64,000 bases of DNA from an uncultured Bacilli bacterium (GCA_947624045.1 CANQIL010000001.1:92978-156977); one strand, 5' to 3'; shown: positions 16,523-26,583, counted from the stretch's first letter. Notes: generated from the letters alone by a model not told the origin. Made by a program: numbers and translations.

Positions 16523-17506
16523 ATGGCGTTTAAAATAGGAAATATTGAAATTAAAAATAATATAGTAATGGCCCCTATGGCAGGAATATCTAATGCAGCT
16601 TATATGAAAATATGTGAAGAGATGGGTGTTGGGTATGCTGTTACGGAGCTAATTAGTAGTGAAGCAGTTATTAGAAATAATAAAAAAACCTTTGATATGT
16701 TAAAAGGAATAGATACTTTAAAAATACCAGTAGCTGTACAAATATTTGGAGGTAATCCTAAAGTAATGGCGGAGGCTGCTAAGAAGTTAGTAGAGTTATA
16801 TAATGTTAAAATAATTGATATTAATATGGGTTGTCCTGTATACAAAGTAGCTGTTAGAAGTCAAGCAGGTTCTAATTTATTAAAAGATACTTCAAAAGTA
16901 TATGAAATGGTTAGAGAAGTTGTTTGTAATGTTTCGGCTTTTGTAACGGTTAAAATTAGAAGTGGTTGGGATTTTGATAGTATTAATGCAGTAGAAGTAG
17001 CTCAAGCTATTGAAAAAGCAGGAGCCAGTGCAATAGCTATTCACCCTAGAACGAGAAGTCAGGGATATAGTGGTAAAGCGGACTGGAGCATAATTAAAAA
17101 AGTAAAAGAAGCAGTTAGTATACCGGTCATTGGTAATGGTGATGTAAAAACTTGTGAAGATGTAAAAAGAATGCTTGAAGAAACAGGTTGTGATGCAGTA
17201 ATGATAGGACGAGGATTATTAGGTAATCCTTGGCTTATTAAAAATAGCCTAAATTATTTAGAGGGAAAACCTTTATTAGATGTTGATACTAAAGAAAGAT
17301 TTGAAGTATTAAAAAGACACTTAAACTACCTAGTAAAATTTAGAGGAGAAAGACTAGCAGCCTTAGAAATAAGAAATCATATAGTTTGGTATTTTAAAGG
17401 AATGCCTTTTTCCAAAATACTTAAAAATAAGGTCTATCAAACTTCTGATATTCGTGATATAATCAAGATATTAAATGAATTTGAGGAGGGTAACTATGAA
17501 GAATAG
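16523..17506 (+). CDS. dus: tRNA-dihydrouridine synthase
   Basis: Dus enzymes reduce specific uridines in tRNA to dihydrouridine using FMN and NADPH. The protein (about 327 residues) has the N-terminal [12 protein letters not shown], the [12 protein letters not shown] block with catalytic Cys, TVKIRSGW, the [15 protein letters not shown] block, VIGNGDVKT and [14 protein letters not shown] 16523 is chosen because GGTGA is 5 bases upstream. dus directly before lysS (with one gene between) matches the yacF-lysS order of B. subtilis. It overlaps the next start by 11 bp. Confidence 0.94.
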   Translation: MAFKIGNIEIKNNIVMAPMAGISNAAYMKICEEMGVGYAVTELISSEAVIRNNKKTFDMLKGIDTLKIPVAVQIFGGNPKVMAEAAKKLVELYNVKIIDINMGCPVYKVAVRSQAGSNLLKDTSKVYEMVREVVCNVSAFVTVKIRSGWDFDSINAVEVAQAIEKAGASAIAIHPRTRSQGYSGKADWSIIKKVKEAVSIPVIGNGDVKTCEDVKRMLEETGCDAVMIGRGLLGNPWLIKNSLNYLEGKPLLDVDTKERFEVLKRHLNYLVKFRGERLAALEIRNHIVWYFKGMPFSKILKNKVYQTSDIRDIIKILNEFEEGNYEE

Positions 17507-18293
17507 CGAAGAAGAAAAGAAAACAAAAACAACTGCTAAAAAAAATAATACAAATACTAAAAAGAATAGTACTAGTACGAAAAAAAATAGTACTAAGAAA
17601 GTTAATGCTACTAAAGTAGAAAAAGAAGAAGTAAAAATTAAAGAAGAAGCAGAAGTAAAAGAAGAAATTACTGTTACTAAAGAAGATAAAAAGAAAAAAA
17701 CTGAAAAAGAAAAAGCTACATTTTTACAAAGATTTATTGCCTTTATAATAGATGTATTTTTAGTATCATTTATTGCTTCATTACTAGTATATCCATTTAT
17801 TGATAATGATAATGCTGAAAAGATTAGTAATGAATCAATGGAGGTAATTGAAAAATATACTAGTGCAGAAATAGATATGAAAACTTATGCTACAGAGATG
17901 TCATCATTAACATATCAAAGTGCTAAGAGTAATGGTATTGTTACATTAGTGACTTTAGTATGTGAAATTTTGTACTTTGCTGTTTTCCAATTATATAATA
18001 ATGGACAAACTTTAGGTAAAAAGTTATTAAAAATAAAAGTAGTAGCAGAAAATGGAAAGTTAAGTATGAATCAAATGGTTGTAAGAGCATTAATTGTAAA
18101 CTCAATTTTACTTGAAATAATTTCATTTTGTTTTATGTTATTTGCTGGTGAAACAGTTTACTTCTATGGAGTTGCGACTTTAGAAATGATACAATATGCC
18201 GTTTTAGTTATTTCAGCATTTATGATTATGTGGAGTGCTAAAAGACAAGGTATTCATGATAAGATAGTTCATACCGAAGTAGTAAAATTATAA
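17496..18293 (+). CDS. RDD family membrane protein with a long K/T/N-rich N-terminal tail
   Basis: This 265-residue protein starts with ATG 17496 behind GAGGAGG, overlapping the dus end. The first about 70 residues are low-complexity Lys/Thr/Asn/Glu, expected to be disordered and cytoplasmic. The rest is an RDD domain: [22 protein letters not shown], then two more membrane segments, and the [16 protein letters not shown] motif. RDD proteins are small membrane proteins, some linked to ion transport; the function here is unknown. It lies in the dus-lysS operon. Confidence 0.8.
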   Translation: MKNSEEEKKTKTTAKKNNTNTKKNSTSTKKNSTKKVNATKVEKEEVKIKEEAEVKEEITVTKEDKKKKTEKEKATFLQRFIAFIIDVFLVSFIASLLVYPFIDNDNAEKISNESMEVIEKYTSAEIDMKTYATEMSSLTYQSAKSNGIVTLVTLVCEILYFAVFQLYNNGQTLGKKLLKIKVVAENGKLSMNQMVVRALIVNSILLEIISFCFMLFAGETVYFYGVATLEMIQYAVLVISAFMIMWSAKRQGIHDKIVHTEVVKL

Positions 18294-18307
18294 AAGAAGG
18301 AGTATAT

Positions 18308-19771
18308 ATGAGAGAACTTAGCGAGCAAGAGATAGTAAGAAGAGAAAAGTTAAAAAATATAAAAGAATGTTATCCTGATAGATATGAAGTTAATTATGAA
18401 TTAAAAGATGCTATGAAATTAGAAGATGGCGTTACTGGTGTTAGAGTAGCAGGTAGAATTATTCTAATGCGTAAAATGGGTAAGATGAGCTTTTTAACTA
18501 TTGGGGATATTTGTGGTAAAATACAAATATCTGTTAAATTAGATATGGTAGGAGAAGAAGCTTATAATGACTTTAAAGCTAACTATGACTTAGGTGACTT
18601 TATTGGAGTAGAGGGAGAAGTATTCACTACCTATACTGGAGAGAAAACAATTAGAGCATCAAAAATAAAATTCTTAGGAAAAGCCTTAAGACCTTTACCA
18701 GAAAAGTTTCACGGTGTTGTCGATGTTGAAGCTATTTATAGAGAAAGATATCTTGATTTAATAACTAGTGATGAAGCTAAAAATAAATTTTTATTTAGAA
18801 GTAAGTTTATTAGAGAACTTAGAAATTATTTAGATGAAGCTGGTTATATTGAAATAGAAACACCTATTCTTAATAATAAAGCTAGTGGAGCTACAGCTAA
18901 ACCTTTTGTTACACATCATAATGCCTTAGATATAGATATGTATTTGAGAATTGCTCCGGAAACTTACTTAAAAAGAGCCATAGTAGGGGGCTTTGTTAAA
19001 GTATTTGAAATAGCTAGATGTTTTAGAAATGAGGGTATAGACCAACAGCATTTGCAAGACTTTACTATGATAGAAGGTTACTGTGCTTATTATAACTATA
19101 AAGATAATATGAAGTTTTTAAGAGAAATGCTTCAAAGTATAATTCAAAAATTATTTGGTACTTTGACTATTACTATAATGGATAAAGAAATTGATTTGAG
19201 TGGAGAATGGGAAGTTATTAGTTTTAGAGATTTAATATTAAAATATAGTAATATAGATATAAATCAATATAATACTAAAGAAAGCTTACTTAATAAAATA
19301 AAAGAAGAAAATATTGAAATAGATAGTGAAGTACCACTTGAAGCTTTAGGATATGGTAATTTAGTTGACCAATTATATAAAAAAGTAGCGAGAAACAATA
19401 TAATTAATCCAACGTTTTTAACAGAACATCCAATTAGCTTAAGTCCATTAGCTAGAGCAAATGATACAAATAAAGAAATAACAGACCGTTTCCAATTAAT
19501 AATTAATGGAGCTGAAATTATAAATGCTTATTCAGAATTAGTAGACCCGCAAGAACAAATGCGAAGACTAGAAGAACAAGCTAGTTTGAAAGCTAAGGGG
19601 GATTTGGAAGCTATGCCTATGGATAATGATTATATTATGGCTATGGAATGTGGTATGCCACCAATTAGCGGTTGGGGTATGGGAATAGATAGAGTTATTC
19701 AACTACTTACAAATTCTCAAAATATTAAAGATGTAGTATTGTTCCCATTAATGAAACCTAATGATAAATAA
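18308..19771 (+). CDS. lysS: Lysyl-tRNA synthetase (class II)
   Basis: This 487-residue class II enzyme charges tRNA-Lys. The N-terminal OB fold (VRVAGRIILMRKMGKMSFLTI) is about residues 45-150. Motif 1 is FLRSKFIRELRNYLDEAGYIEIETPIL-like, motif 2 is FEIARCFRNEGID, and motif 3 is GWGMGIDRVIQLLTN near the C-terminus. AAGGAG precedes ATG 18308. Normal length. It follows dus and the RDD gene and is followed 14 bp later by the first of three paralogous unknown genes. Confidence 0.96.
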   Translation: MRELSEQEIVRREKLKNIKECYPDRYEVNYELKDAMKLEDGVTGVRVAGRIILMRKMGKMSFLTIGDICGKIQISVKLDMVGEEAYNDFKANYDLGDFIGVEGEVFTTYTGEKTIRASKIKFLGKALRPLPEKFHGVVDVEAIYRERYLDLITSDEAKNKFLFRSKFIRELRNYLDEAGYIEIETPILNNKASGATAKPFVTHHNALDIDMYLRIAPETYLKRAIVGGFVKVFEIARCFRNEGIDQQHLQDFTMIEGYCAYYNYKDNMKFLREMLQSIIQKLFGTLTITIMDKEIDLSGEWEVISFRDLILKYSNIDINQYNTKESLLNKIKEENIEIDSEVPLEALGYGNLVDQLYKKVARNNIINPTFLTEHPISLSPLARANDTNKEITDRFQLIINGAEIINAYSELVDPQEQMRRLEEQASLKAKGDLEAMPMDNDYIMAMECGMPPISGWGMGIDRVIQLLTNSQNIKDVVLFPLMKPNDK

Positions 19772-19785
19772 AAAGGGAGAAAAGT

Positions 19786-20520
19786 ATGAATAGTAATTTA
19801 AGATTAGATCAATTAGATGATTTTGCTTTGAAAGGTAGAGATAGATTAGACTTTAATCGTTATAATTTAAAGGATTATGAGAAAGTTATAAATGAAAATA
19901 TTATAATTATAGGTAAATTAATAATAGAAATGCAAGAAAGTTTAGAAAAAATACAAAGTCAAAAAATTAAAAGTGTTTTGTTATATTTTTCAAGAGATTT
20001 GATAAATTCATATCGAAAAACTGAACAATCAGATGTAAAAAAAGAATATCTTGATATGAGGGCAACAGAAGCAAGTTTTATTTGTCATAATTTTGTTAAC
20101 AAATTTAAACATCTTACGTCAATTATAAATTTTATGTCTGTTGTATATAATAATTATTCATTTAAAGATACAAGTATGGAGGATAAGAAAATATTATGGG
20201 AACTTTTTTTGAAAGTTAAAGAAGCTTGTAATCTTTTAGGTATTCATTCTTCTAATTCTATTAGTTTGTCTGAAGAAGCTTCAAATCTTATAGCAGCTTG
20301 TAAAAAAGATGAAGAATATGATGGTTGCTATTATTTTTCTAATGCTACTATTAATACAAATGATGAAATAGCTGATGATATAATGGTGTTTTCCATTCCT
20401 TATAGTATCACCGTTCCTGAGATTTGTGCATCTGGGAAGTCTGAATTAAATTTAACTGAATGGAAAATTAGCTGTAAAAAAGAATATTTAGAAAAACTAC
20501 AAAGTGGTCATTTAAAATAA
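19786..20520 (+). CDS. Unknown protein, tandem family member 1
   Basis: This 244-residue soluble protein is related to the next two. Shared features are an N-terminal LDQLDDFALKGRDRLD (in the others LDDIDDLILNRKSRLDETGEYDI), YEKVINENIIIIGKLIIEMQ, a central helical region, KVKEACNLLGIHSSNSISL (others: CPD...TLYE), and an ending YLEKLQ. It is the most divergent copy. It is transcribed from the lysS side (14 bp gap, AAAGGGAG site) and ends with its own terminator. I do not recognise the family; no signal peptide or membrane segment is seen. Confidence 0.75.
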   Translation: MNSNLRLDQLDDFALKGRDRLDFNRYNLKDYEKVINENIIIIGKLIIEMQESLEKIQSQKIKSVLLYFSRDLINSYRKTEQSDVKKEYLDMRATEASFICHNFVNKFKHLTSIINFMSVVYNNYSFKDTSMEDKKILWELFLKVKEACNLLGIHSSNSISLSEEASNLIAACKKDEEYDGCYYFSNATINTNDEIADDIMVFSIPYSITVPEICASGKSELNLTEWKISCKKEYLEKLQSGHLK

Positions 20521-20526
20521 ATAATA

Positions 20527-20558
20527 AAGTTCAACTTTAAATAGTTTTGAGCTTTTTT
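20527..20558 (+). terminator. Terminator after family member 1
   Basis: AGTTCAA (20528-20534) pairs with TTGAGCT (20547-20553), followed by a T run. A near-identical hairpin follows member 2. Confidence 0.7.
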
Positions 20559-20574
20559 CTTTTTTGAAGCATGA

Positions 20575-20603
20575 TTGACAAATTTATTAAAAAAAATTAG
20601 AAT
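20575..20603 (+). promoter_or_regulatory. Promoter of family member 2
   Basis: TTGACA (20575-20580) and TAGAAT (20598-20603) are spaced 17 bp. The same arrangement precedes member 3, so gene, promoter and terminator were duplicated together. Confidence 0.7.
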
Positions 20604-20656
20604 GTTAGTAAAATAGTGAATAGTAGTATTGTAAAAATGGAGAGGAGATAGATTTT

Positions 20657-21421
20657 ATGAATTCTTTTACCTTAGATGATATTGATGATTTAATTTTAAA
20701 TAGAAAATCTAGACTAGATGAAACAGGAGAGTATGATATTAGTTATTATGAAAAGCTTATAAATGAAAATGTTATACTCATAGGAAGGTTGATTTTAGAA
20801 GTTCAGCAATGTATAGAAAAAATGAAAAGTCCGAAAAATAAAAAAACTATGGCTAATTTAACAAAAGATTTAATAAGTGTGTATAATGTATTTGCAAGGT
20901 CTAATGTAAGAGAAGAATATAATAATGATAATAGTCATTCATTAACGGCTAGTTATTTTGTAAATCATCCTTATGCAAAATTTATTGAAAGAGATTTTCA
21001 GAGAAAATTTGATAGTTTTTCTGATATTATAAAGTTTATGAAAAAAGTTTATAATTTTAATGAAGCTTTAGAAAAAAAGAGTGATGTTGATAGCGATTTG
21101 TTTTGGGAAGTTTTTAAGAAGACAAAAGATACTTGTAATAATCTAGGAATACGTTGTCCTGATGCATTTACGTTGTATGAAGCAATTTCTAAGGGGCTAG
21201 TTGATGATGATTTTGTAAGTGAAAATATGACTGTTACTGTAGATGAAGATAATGCATTAGAACACGATGTTTTAATTGATTCGCTTCCTTATAGTGTTAG
21301 TGCACCTTACTTTACTACTGAAGGAGCTTTTAAATACGAAATGAGTGTTGCTTATCCTAGCGCTAATGTATGGTACAATAAATCATATTTAGAAAAACAG
21401 AGAGGTAGTAATTTAAAATAA
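20657..21421 (+). CDS. Unknown protein, tandem family member 2
   Basis: This 254-residue soluble protein is close to member 3: both have DDIDDLILNRKSRLDETGEYD-like starts, NVREEY, HPYAKFIERDF, LWEVF-type, CPDAFTLYEAISKGL and an ending NVWYNKSYLEKQ. AGGAGATAGA precedes the ATG. It has its own promoter and terminator. The central part (TYPE 'FARSNVREEY' and 'YAKFI') distinguishes members 2 and 3 from member 1. No known domain is recognised; the pattern of tandem, independently transcribed copies suggests dosage or antigen-like diversification, which is speculation. Confidence 0.75.
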   Translation: MNSFTLDDIDDLILNRKSRLDETGEYDISYYEKLINENVILIGRLILEVQQCIEKMKSPKNKKTMANLTKDLISVYNVFARSNVREEYNNDNSHSLTASYFVNHPYAKFIERDFQRKFDSFSDIIKFMKKVYNFNEALEKKSDVDSDLFWEVFKKTKDTCNNLGIRCPDAFTLYEAISKGLVDDDFVSENMTVTVDEDNALEHDVLIDSLPYSVSAPYFTTEGAFKYEMSVAYPSANVWYNKSYLEKQRGSNLK

Positions 21422-21431
21422 ATTTTTAATA

Positions 21432-21460
21432 AAGTTCAACTTATTAGTTTGAGCTTTTTC
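21432..21460 (+). terminator. Terminator after family member 2
   Basis: AGTTCAA (21433-21439) pairs with TTGAGCT (21449-21455), followed by T residues. Confidence 0.7.
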
Positions 21461-21474
21461 TTTTTGAAAAGGAA

Positions 21475-21503
21475 TTGACATTTTTACTGAAAAAAATTAA
21501 GAT
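21475..21503 (+). promoter_or_regulatory. Promoter of family member 3
   Basis: TTGACA (21475-21480) and TAAGAT (21498-21503) are spaced 17 bp, the same layout as for member 2. Confidence 0.65.
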
Positions 21504-21527
21504 ATTAATAGAGTAGGAGGCATCTTT

Positions 21528-22322
21528 ATGATTTATTATGGTCATTATGATATTGCTTTAGATGATATTGATAATTTAGTTTTAAATGGAAAATCTAGGT
21601 TAGATGAAACAGGAGAATATGATATTAGTTATTATGAAAAAATTATTAAAGAAAATGTCTTAATTACAGGAAAATTAATTTTAGAAATACAAAAGAGTAT
21701 AGAAAAAATGCAAAAACAGGATAATAAAGAAACTATGGCATATTTAACTAATAGATTAGTAGAAGCTTATAAAGTATTTGCACAAACTAATGTAAGAGAA
21801 GAGTATGAAAATAGTCCTTTTTCAAAAGAAAAATATTCTGAAGATGATTATTATACTCTTCATCCTTATGCAAAATTTATTGATAGAGATTTTCCTAAAA
21901 AAATTGGTATTTTATCAAGGGTTATTGGTTTTATGCAATATCTATATAATTGGAATAAAACTTTGAAAGAAAATGGTGATGTAGATTCTTCTTTGGTGTG
22001 GGATGTTTTTTTGAAAACAAAAGAAGCTTGTAATCTTTTAGGAATTCATTGTCCTGATTCAGTTACATTATATGAATCAATTTCTAAGGGTTTAATTAAT
22101 GATAATAATGATAATAATACTGGTAAAATGACTAGTACGATTGTTGATGATGATTCATTAAAAAATGATATAGTGATTCAATCACTTCCTTATACTGTTA
22201 GTGTTCCATATTTTGTTTATAAACCTTTTTTATTTGAGTTTGATGTTTCTTTTCTTGGGGCTAATGTTTTGTATAATAAATCTTATTTAGAAAAACTACA
22301 ACAAGATAAATATAATAAATAA
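21528..22322 (+). CDS. Unknown protein, tandem family member 3
   Basis: This 264-residue protein is the third copy. It begins MIYYGHYDIALDDIDNL, then shares KSRLDETGEYDISYYEK with member 2, the NVREEYEN and HPYAKFIDRDF blocks, TKEACNLLGIHCPDSVTLYESISKGL, and the ending NVLYNKSYLEKLQ. AGGAGG precedes ATG 21528. Relative to member 2 it has an extra short N-rich stretch (about residues 195-202). A terminator-like hairpin (GAGTA...TACTC, about 22346-22375) follows. Function unknown. Confidence 0.75.
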   Translation: MIYYGHYDIALDDIDNLVLNGKSRLDETGEYDISYYEKIIKENVLITGKLILEIQKSIEKMQKQDNKETMAYLTNRLVEAYKVFAQTNVREEYENSPFSKEKYSEDDYYTLHPYAKFIDRDFPKKIGILSRVIGFMQYLYNWNKTLKENGDVDSSLVWDVFLKTKEACNLLGIHCPDSVTLYESISKGLINDNNDNNTGKMTSTIVDDDSLKNDIVIQSLPYTVSVPYFVYKPFLFEFDVSFLGANVLYNKSYLEKLQQDKYNK

Positions 22323-22421
22323 GTTAAGCTAAGTTTATTAAACTTGAGTAATCCTTAAAGCGGGAGTACTCATTTTTCTTTTAAATATCACAAAATTTTC
22401 ACAAAAAAAATTGGTAAATAC

Positions 22422-22450
22422 TTGTCAATTAATTTTTAAAAAGCTATAAT
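22422..22450 (+). promoter_or_regulatory. Promoter of the YfcC-like transporter gene
   Basis: TTGTCA (22422-22427) and TATAAT (22445-22450) are spaced 17 bp, 19 bp before the coding start. Confidence 0.75.
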
Positions 22451-22468
22451 TATAGTGGGAGGTTAATT

Positions 22469-24079
22469 ATGAAGAAACATAATGCAATTAAAGCCGTTCT
22501 TATAACTTTATTGTTATTCATGGTACTTACTTGGATTTTTCCAGCTGCATATTTTTCAGGTGAGTATGCTGAACAAGGACGCGTTCAAATGGGACTATTT
22601 GATTTATTCAATTATCCATTAACATCAATTTCATATTTTGGATATATTGTTTTATTCATAGTTCTAGTTGGTGGTTTTTATGGAATTTTATACAAAATTC
22701 CTGCATATCGTAGCTTTTTAGATAAGATAGTTTCTAAAGTTAGTGGAAAAGAAAAGTTAGTACTTGCTATTATGATGATTTTATTTGCAGTATTAACATC
22801 AATTTGTGGTTTACAAATTGGATTAGCTATCTTTATTCCATTTGTTGTTTCACTTATCTTATTGATGGGCTATGATAAAGTAGTGGCAGCTCTAACAGTA
22901 GTTGGTTCAATTGGTGTTGGTCTTGCTGGTACAACTTATGCTTATAGCAATATAGCTTCATTATTATCAGCTTTATCATTAGATTTTGATTTTGAAATTG
23001 GAATGAGATTTGTTATTCTAGTTTTAGGTCTAATTATCTTAATGTTTAATGTATTTATGTATATTAAGAAAGATAAAACTAAAAAAGGTGATAAGTTGGA
23101 AAAGAAATCTATTAAGAAAATAGAAGTAGAAGAAGAAGTTATTGAAGTTCCTAAGAAAGATGAGAAAAAAGGAGAAACTTCTAAAGCAGCTAAAACTTCA
23201 AATAATAAGAAATCTACAAAGAAGAAGGGCAAATCTTCTAAAAACAATAATAAGGCCGCACTAAAAGATGAAGACATTATTGTTGTTAAGGAAAGTGTTG
23301 GTACTGATGAAATGGAAGGTTATGTTCCTACTATTGTTAATAGTAAACATAAAATTTGGCCATTTGTAATTGGATTTAGTTTATTATTTATTTTACTTGT
23401 ATTAGCATTTATTCCTTGGGGAGAATATGGTTTTGGTGTTAAAGTCTTTACTGAGTTAACAGAAAACACTCAAAAATTTGAATTATTTGGATTCCCAATA
23501 TTTGCTAAATTACTAGGTACATTTAATGCTTTTGGTGAATGGTCAATTACTGATATGTTCTTACCATTAGGATTATTGGTACTAATCTTTGCTTTAATTT
23601 ATAAAGTTAAGATTAATGATATTTTTGATGGATTTGTTAAGGGTGCTAAAAAAGCATTGGCTCCAGCAGCTATTGCGTTATTTGTATATACAATATTAGT
23701 ATTAGTTACATATCATCCATTCCAATTAGTTATTTATAAGGCAATTTTAGGTTTATCAAAAGGGTTCAATATAGCAACAACTTCTTTAGTAGCTATATTA
23801 GCAAGTTTATTTAACTCTGACCCATCTTATGTATTCCAAAGTGTATTACCTTATTATGTATCAAAAGTAACTAATTCAGATAATTACACAATTGTTGGTA
23901 TTATGTTCCAATCATTATATGGTTTAACTATGTTAGTTGCTCCTTCAAGTTTAGTATTAATGGGTGTACTTTCATACTTAAAAGTAAATTATAAAGATTG
24001 GCTAAAGAATGCTTGGAAATTCTTATTAGAATTCTTAGTAGTATTATTAATTTTATTCATAATATTAGCAGTAATCTAA
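22469..24079 (+). CDS. YfcC-like integral membrane transporter with a large charged insertion
   Basis: This 536-residue polytopic membrane protein starts with AVLITLLLFMVLTWIFPAAYF and has GLFDLF and VGGFYGILYKIPAYR blocks, all resembling the YfcC/AbgT-like (ion transporter superfamily) carriers of amino or carboxylic acids. About five membrane segments precede and five follow a hydrophilic insertion (about residues 198-290) that is rich in Lys, Glu, Ser and Asn and probably cytoplasmic. Ordinary YfcC proteins lack such an insertion. It has its own promoter and a terminator. Family assignment is from pattern only; substrate is unknown. Confidence 0.55.
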   Translation: MKKHNAIKAVLITLLLFMVLTWIFPAAYFSGEYAEQGRVQMGLFDLFNYPLTSISYFGYIVLFIVLVGGFYGILYKIPAYRSFLDKIVSKVSGKEKLVLAIMMILFAVLTSICGLQIGLAIFIPFVVSLILLMGYDKVVAALTVVGSIGVGLAGTTYAYSNIASLLSALSLDFDFEIGMRFVILVLGLIILMFNVFMYIKKDKTKKGDKLEKKSIKKIEVEEEVIEVPKKDEKKGETSKAAKTSNNKKSTKKKGKSSKNNNKAALKDEDIIVVKESVGTDEMEGYVPTIVNSKHKIWPFVIGFSLLFILLVLAFIPWGEYGFGVKVFTELTENTQKFELFGFPIFAKLLGTFNAFGEWSITDMFLPLGLLVLIFALIYKVKINDIFDGFVKGAKKALAPAAIALFVYTILVLVTYHPFQLVIYKAILGLSKGFNIATTSLVAILASLFNSDPSYVFQSVLPYYVSKVTNSDNYTIVGIMFQSLYGLTMLVAPSSLVLMGVLSYLKVNYKDWLKNAWKFLLEFLVVLLILFIILAVI

Positions 24080-24099
24080 AAGTTAAATTTATTTATTAA

Positions 24100-24125
24100 G
24101 AGGACCTTTGAGGTTCTTTTTTTTG
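24100..24125 (+). terminator. Terminator after the transporter gene
   Basis: A short interrupted stem (AAGA..ACC with GGT..TCTT) is followed by eight T. Confidence 0.6.
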
Positions 24126-24208
24126 CTTATTTTGTCTTATTTTTGGGGATGAGTTTTCTTGCTTGTAGGAGATTTTTAGATTTAAAATGATAGTGGGAGA
24201 TGATAAAG

Positions 24209-26440
24209 ATGTTTTATAAATTTGATGCGGATGCACAGAAAGTACTTATTATGGCTAAAAAAGAAATGCAAGAATTAAAACATCCTTACGTGGGAACAGA
24301 ACATTTACTACTGGCAATATTAAGTAATGAAAAATTAGAAATTACAAAGATTTTGAAAGAATATAAAATAGATTATGAAACATTTAAAAATGAACTTATA
24401 AAAGTAGTAGGAGTGGGTAAGGTTGCGAATGATTGGTTTTTATTTACGCCACTTTTAAAAAGAGTAATAGAGAATGCTACTTTATATAATAAAGGTGAAG
24501 ATAATTTGATTAGTACATATAATTTGTTCATATCTTTATTAGAAGAGGGCGAGGGAGTAGCGAATAGAATTTTAATGGGTATGAATATAGACATAGATTA
24601 TTTATATGAAAAGTTTGCGAAAGAGTTTAAGTATAAAGCCAGTGAAAAGGCGGAAAATTTGTTTTTAGATGAGTTTGCGATTAATCTAAATAAAGTTTGT
24701 TTGAATAGTGATGAAAGTGTGGTGGGTAGAGATAGAGAAATTAATAGAATGATTGAGATTTTACTGAGAAAGAATAAAAATAATCCTTTACTAATAGGAG
24801 AAGCAGGAGTAGGAAAAACGGCTTTAGTAGAAGAGTTAGCTAGGAAAATTGCCTTGGGCTGTGTACCTAATAAATTGTTAGATAAAAAAATCTATAGTGT
24901 GTCAATGGCTTCTTTAATTGCGGGAACTAAATATAGAGGAGAATTTGAAGAGAGAATAAATAAGATTATCTCAGAAATAGAAGAAAAAGAAGATGTAATT
25001 TTATTTATCGATGAAGTGCATACGCTAGTAGGAGCCGGTGGAGCAGAGGGAGCAATTGATGCTTCTAATTTGATAAAACCATATTTAGCTAGAGGGAAAC
25101 TTAAAATTATAGGGGCAACTACTGAAAAAGAATATAGACAAAATATCGAAAATGATAAAGCTTTAGATAGAAGATTTCAAAAGATTTATATTAAAGAACC
25201 AGATTTAGAAGAAACGAAAAATATTTTGTTACATTTAAAACCTATTTATGAAAAATATCACGGAGTTTTAATAAGTGAAGCTTTAATTGATAAGATAATT
25301 AAATATACTAACTTTTATGTAGGATTTGGAAGACAACCAGATAAGTCAATTGATGTTTTAGATGAAGTTTGTTCTAAGACAGCTTTAAAAGATACAAAGC
25401 TTGATAAAAAAATAAAAGATACTAATATTAATTTGAATAAAATTAAGAATTTGAAGAATAAAGCTATTATTAATCATGACTATAAGTTAGCTATTAAATT
25501 TAAAGATGAAGAGAAAAAGTTAGAAAATGAATTTACGGAGTTAATTTATAATGATAATAAAGATAAAAAGAAAAAAGTTTCAATGAGTGTTTTATATGAT
25601 GTTTTAGGGGAAAAGACTAATATACCTATTAAGATGTTAGATAATTTAAATTATAATAAATTAGCTAAGACATTAGAAAAAGAAGTTATTGGGCAGAATG
25701 AGGCGATTGAAAGAATAGTTAATTCAATGGAGAATCATTCTTTATTTCCGAGAAAAAGACCTTTGTCAATATTATTAATTGGAAAAAGTGGGTTAGGAAA
25801 AACATTTTTGGTAAAAGAGTTAGCTAAGATTTTGTATAATGAAGAAGCTTTTGTTAGATTAGATATGAGTGAATATAAAGAGGGGCATAGTATAAGTAAA
25901 ATTATTGGTTCACCTCCAGGGTATGTGGGGTTTGATAATAAAGAAACTATATTAGATAGAATTAAAAAGAGGCCTTATGCTATTATGTTGCTTGATGAAA
26001 TAGAAAAAGCTAGTAGTAGTGTTATGAAATTATTTTTACAAGTATTTGATGAGGGGTTTATGACTACGACAACTGGGGAAAAAATAGATTTTTCGCACGT
26101 AAGTATCTTTATGACTTCTAATTTGGGAATGGATAGTAAGAAAATAGGCTTTGATGATAAAGAAATTGTTTTTGATAAGCTTAAAGATTTTTTAGGAGTG
26201 GAGCTATTTAATAGAATAGGTGAGGTTGTGAGATTTAATGATTTGACATTAGAGGATATAAAGAAGATAGTTGTAAAGAAATTAACAGATTGTGTGGAAA
26301 AAGATGATTTGAAAAAAGTTTTATCCACAGATATTGTTGATAAAATAATTTTAAAAAGTAAGTATGCAGAATATGGGGCTAGAAGAATAGATATGGTTAT
26401 TAGTGAAGAATTAAAGAAAATAAGACTTAAAAATGTTTAG
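24209..26440 (+). CDS. clpC: ClpC-type AAA+ chaperone ATPase
   Basis: This 743-residue Hsp100 unfoldase has an N-domain (about 1-140; KHPYVGTEHLLLAIL), two AAA+ modules with Walker A GEAGVGKT (first) and GKSGLGKT (second), Walker B LFIDEVHTL and MLLDEIEKAS, and a short middle domain. It would feed substrates to ClpP. ATG 24209 is preferred because GGGAG lies 9 bases upstream; an in-frame ATG at 24200 is only 1 base away from it. Its position between lysS and cysS matches clpC of B. subtilis, but ctsR, mcsA and mcsB are missing. ClpC and ClpE are hard to separate by eye. Confidence 0.85.
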   Translation: MFYKFDADAQKVLIMAKKEMQELKHPYVGTEHLLLAILSNEKLEITKILKEYKIDYETFKNELIKVVGVGKVANDWFLFTPLLKRVIENATLYNKGEDNLISTYNLFISLLEEGEGVANRILMGMNIDIDYLYEKFAKEFKYKASEKAENLFLDEFAINLNKVCLNSDESVVGRDREINRMIEILLRKNKNNPLLIGEAGVGKTALVEELARKIALGCVPNKLLDKKIYSVSMASLIAGTKYRGEFEERINKIISEIEEKEDVILFIDEVHTLVGAGGAEGAIDASNLIKPYLARGKLKIIGATTEKEYRQNIENDKALDRRFQKIYIKEPDLEETKNILLHLKPIYEKYHGVLISEALIDKIIKYTNFYVGFGRQPDKSIDVLDEVCSKTALKDTKLDKKIKDTNINLNKIKNLKNKAIINHDYKLAIKFKDEEKKLENEFTELIYNDNKDKKKKVSMSVLYDVLGEKTNIPIKMLDNLNYNKLAKTLEKEVIGQNEAIERIVNSMENHSLFPRKRPLSILLIGKSGLGKTFLVKELAKILYNEEAFVRLDMSEYKEGHSISKIIGSPPGYVGFDNKETILDRIKKRPYAIMLLDEIEKASSSVMKLFLQVFDEGFMTTTTGEKIDFSHVSIFMTSNLGMDSKKIGFDDKEIVFDKLKDFLGVELFNRIGEVVRFNDLTLEDIKKIVVKKLTDCVEKDDLKKVLSTDIVDKIILKSKYAEYGARRIDMVISEELKKIRLKNV

Positions 26441-26478
26441 AGTCTTTTTTCTTTGAAGTAAAATATTTACTTGTTTGA

Positions 26479-26508
26479 TTGACAATGGAAAAACGTTTGT
26501 TTTATAAT
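26479..26508 (+). promoter_or_regulatory. Promoter of the cysS operon
   Basis: TTGACA (26479-26484) and TATAAT (26503-26508) are spaced 18 bp. The sequence around the -10 box resembles that of the dus promoter (GTTTGYTTTATAATGAAA). Confidence 0.8.
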
Positions 26509-26583
26509 GAAAGAGATGAAAAACGAGGGGCATGTTTATTTAAAAATTGCTCATTCATATACTAATAATAGGTGGTGTTTGAT

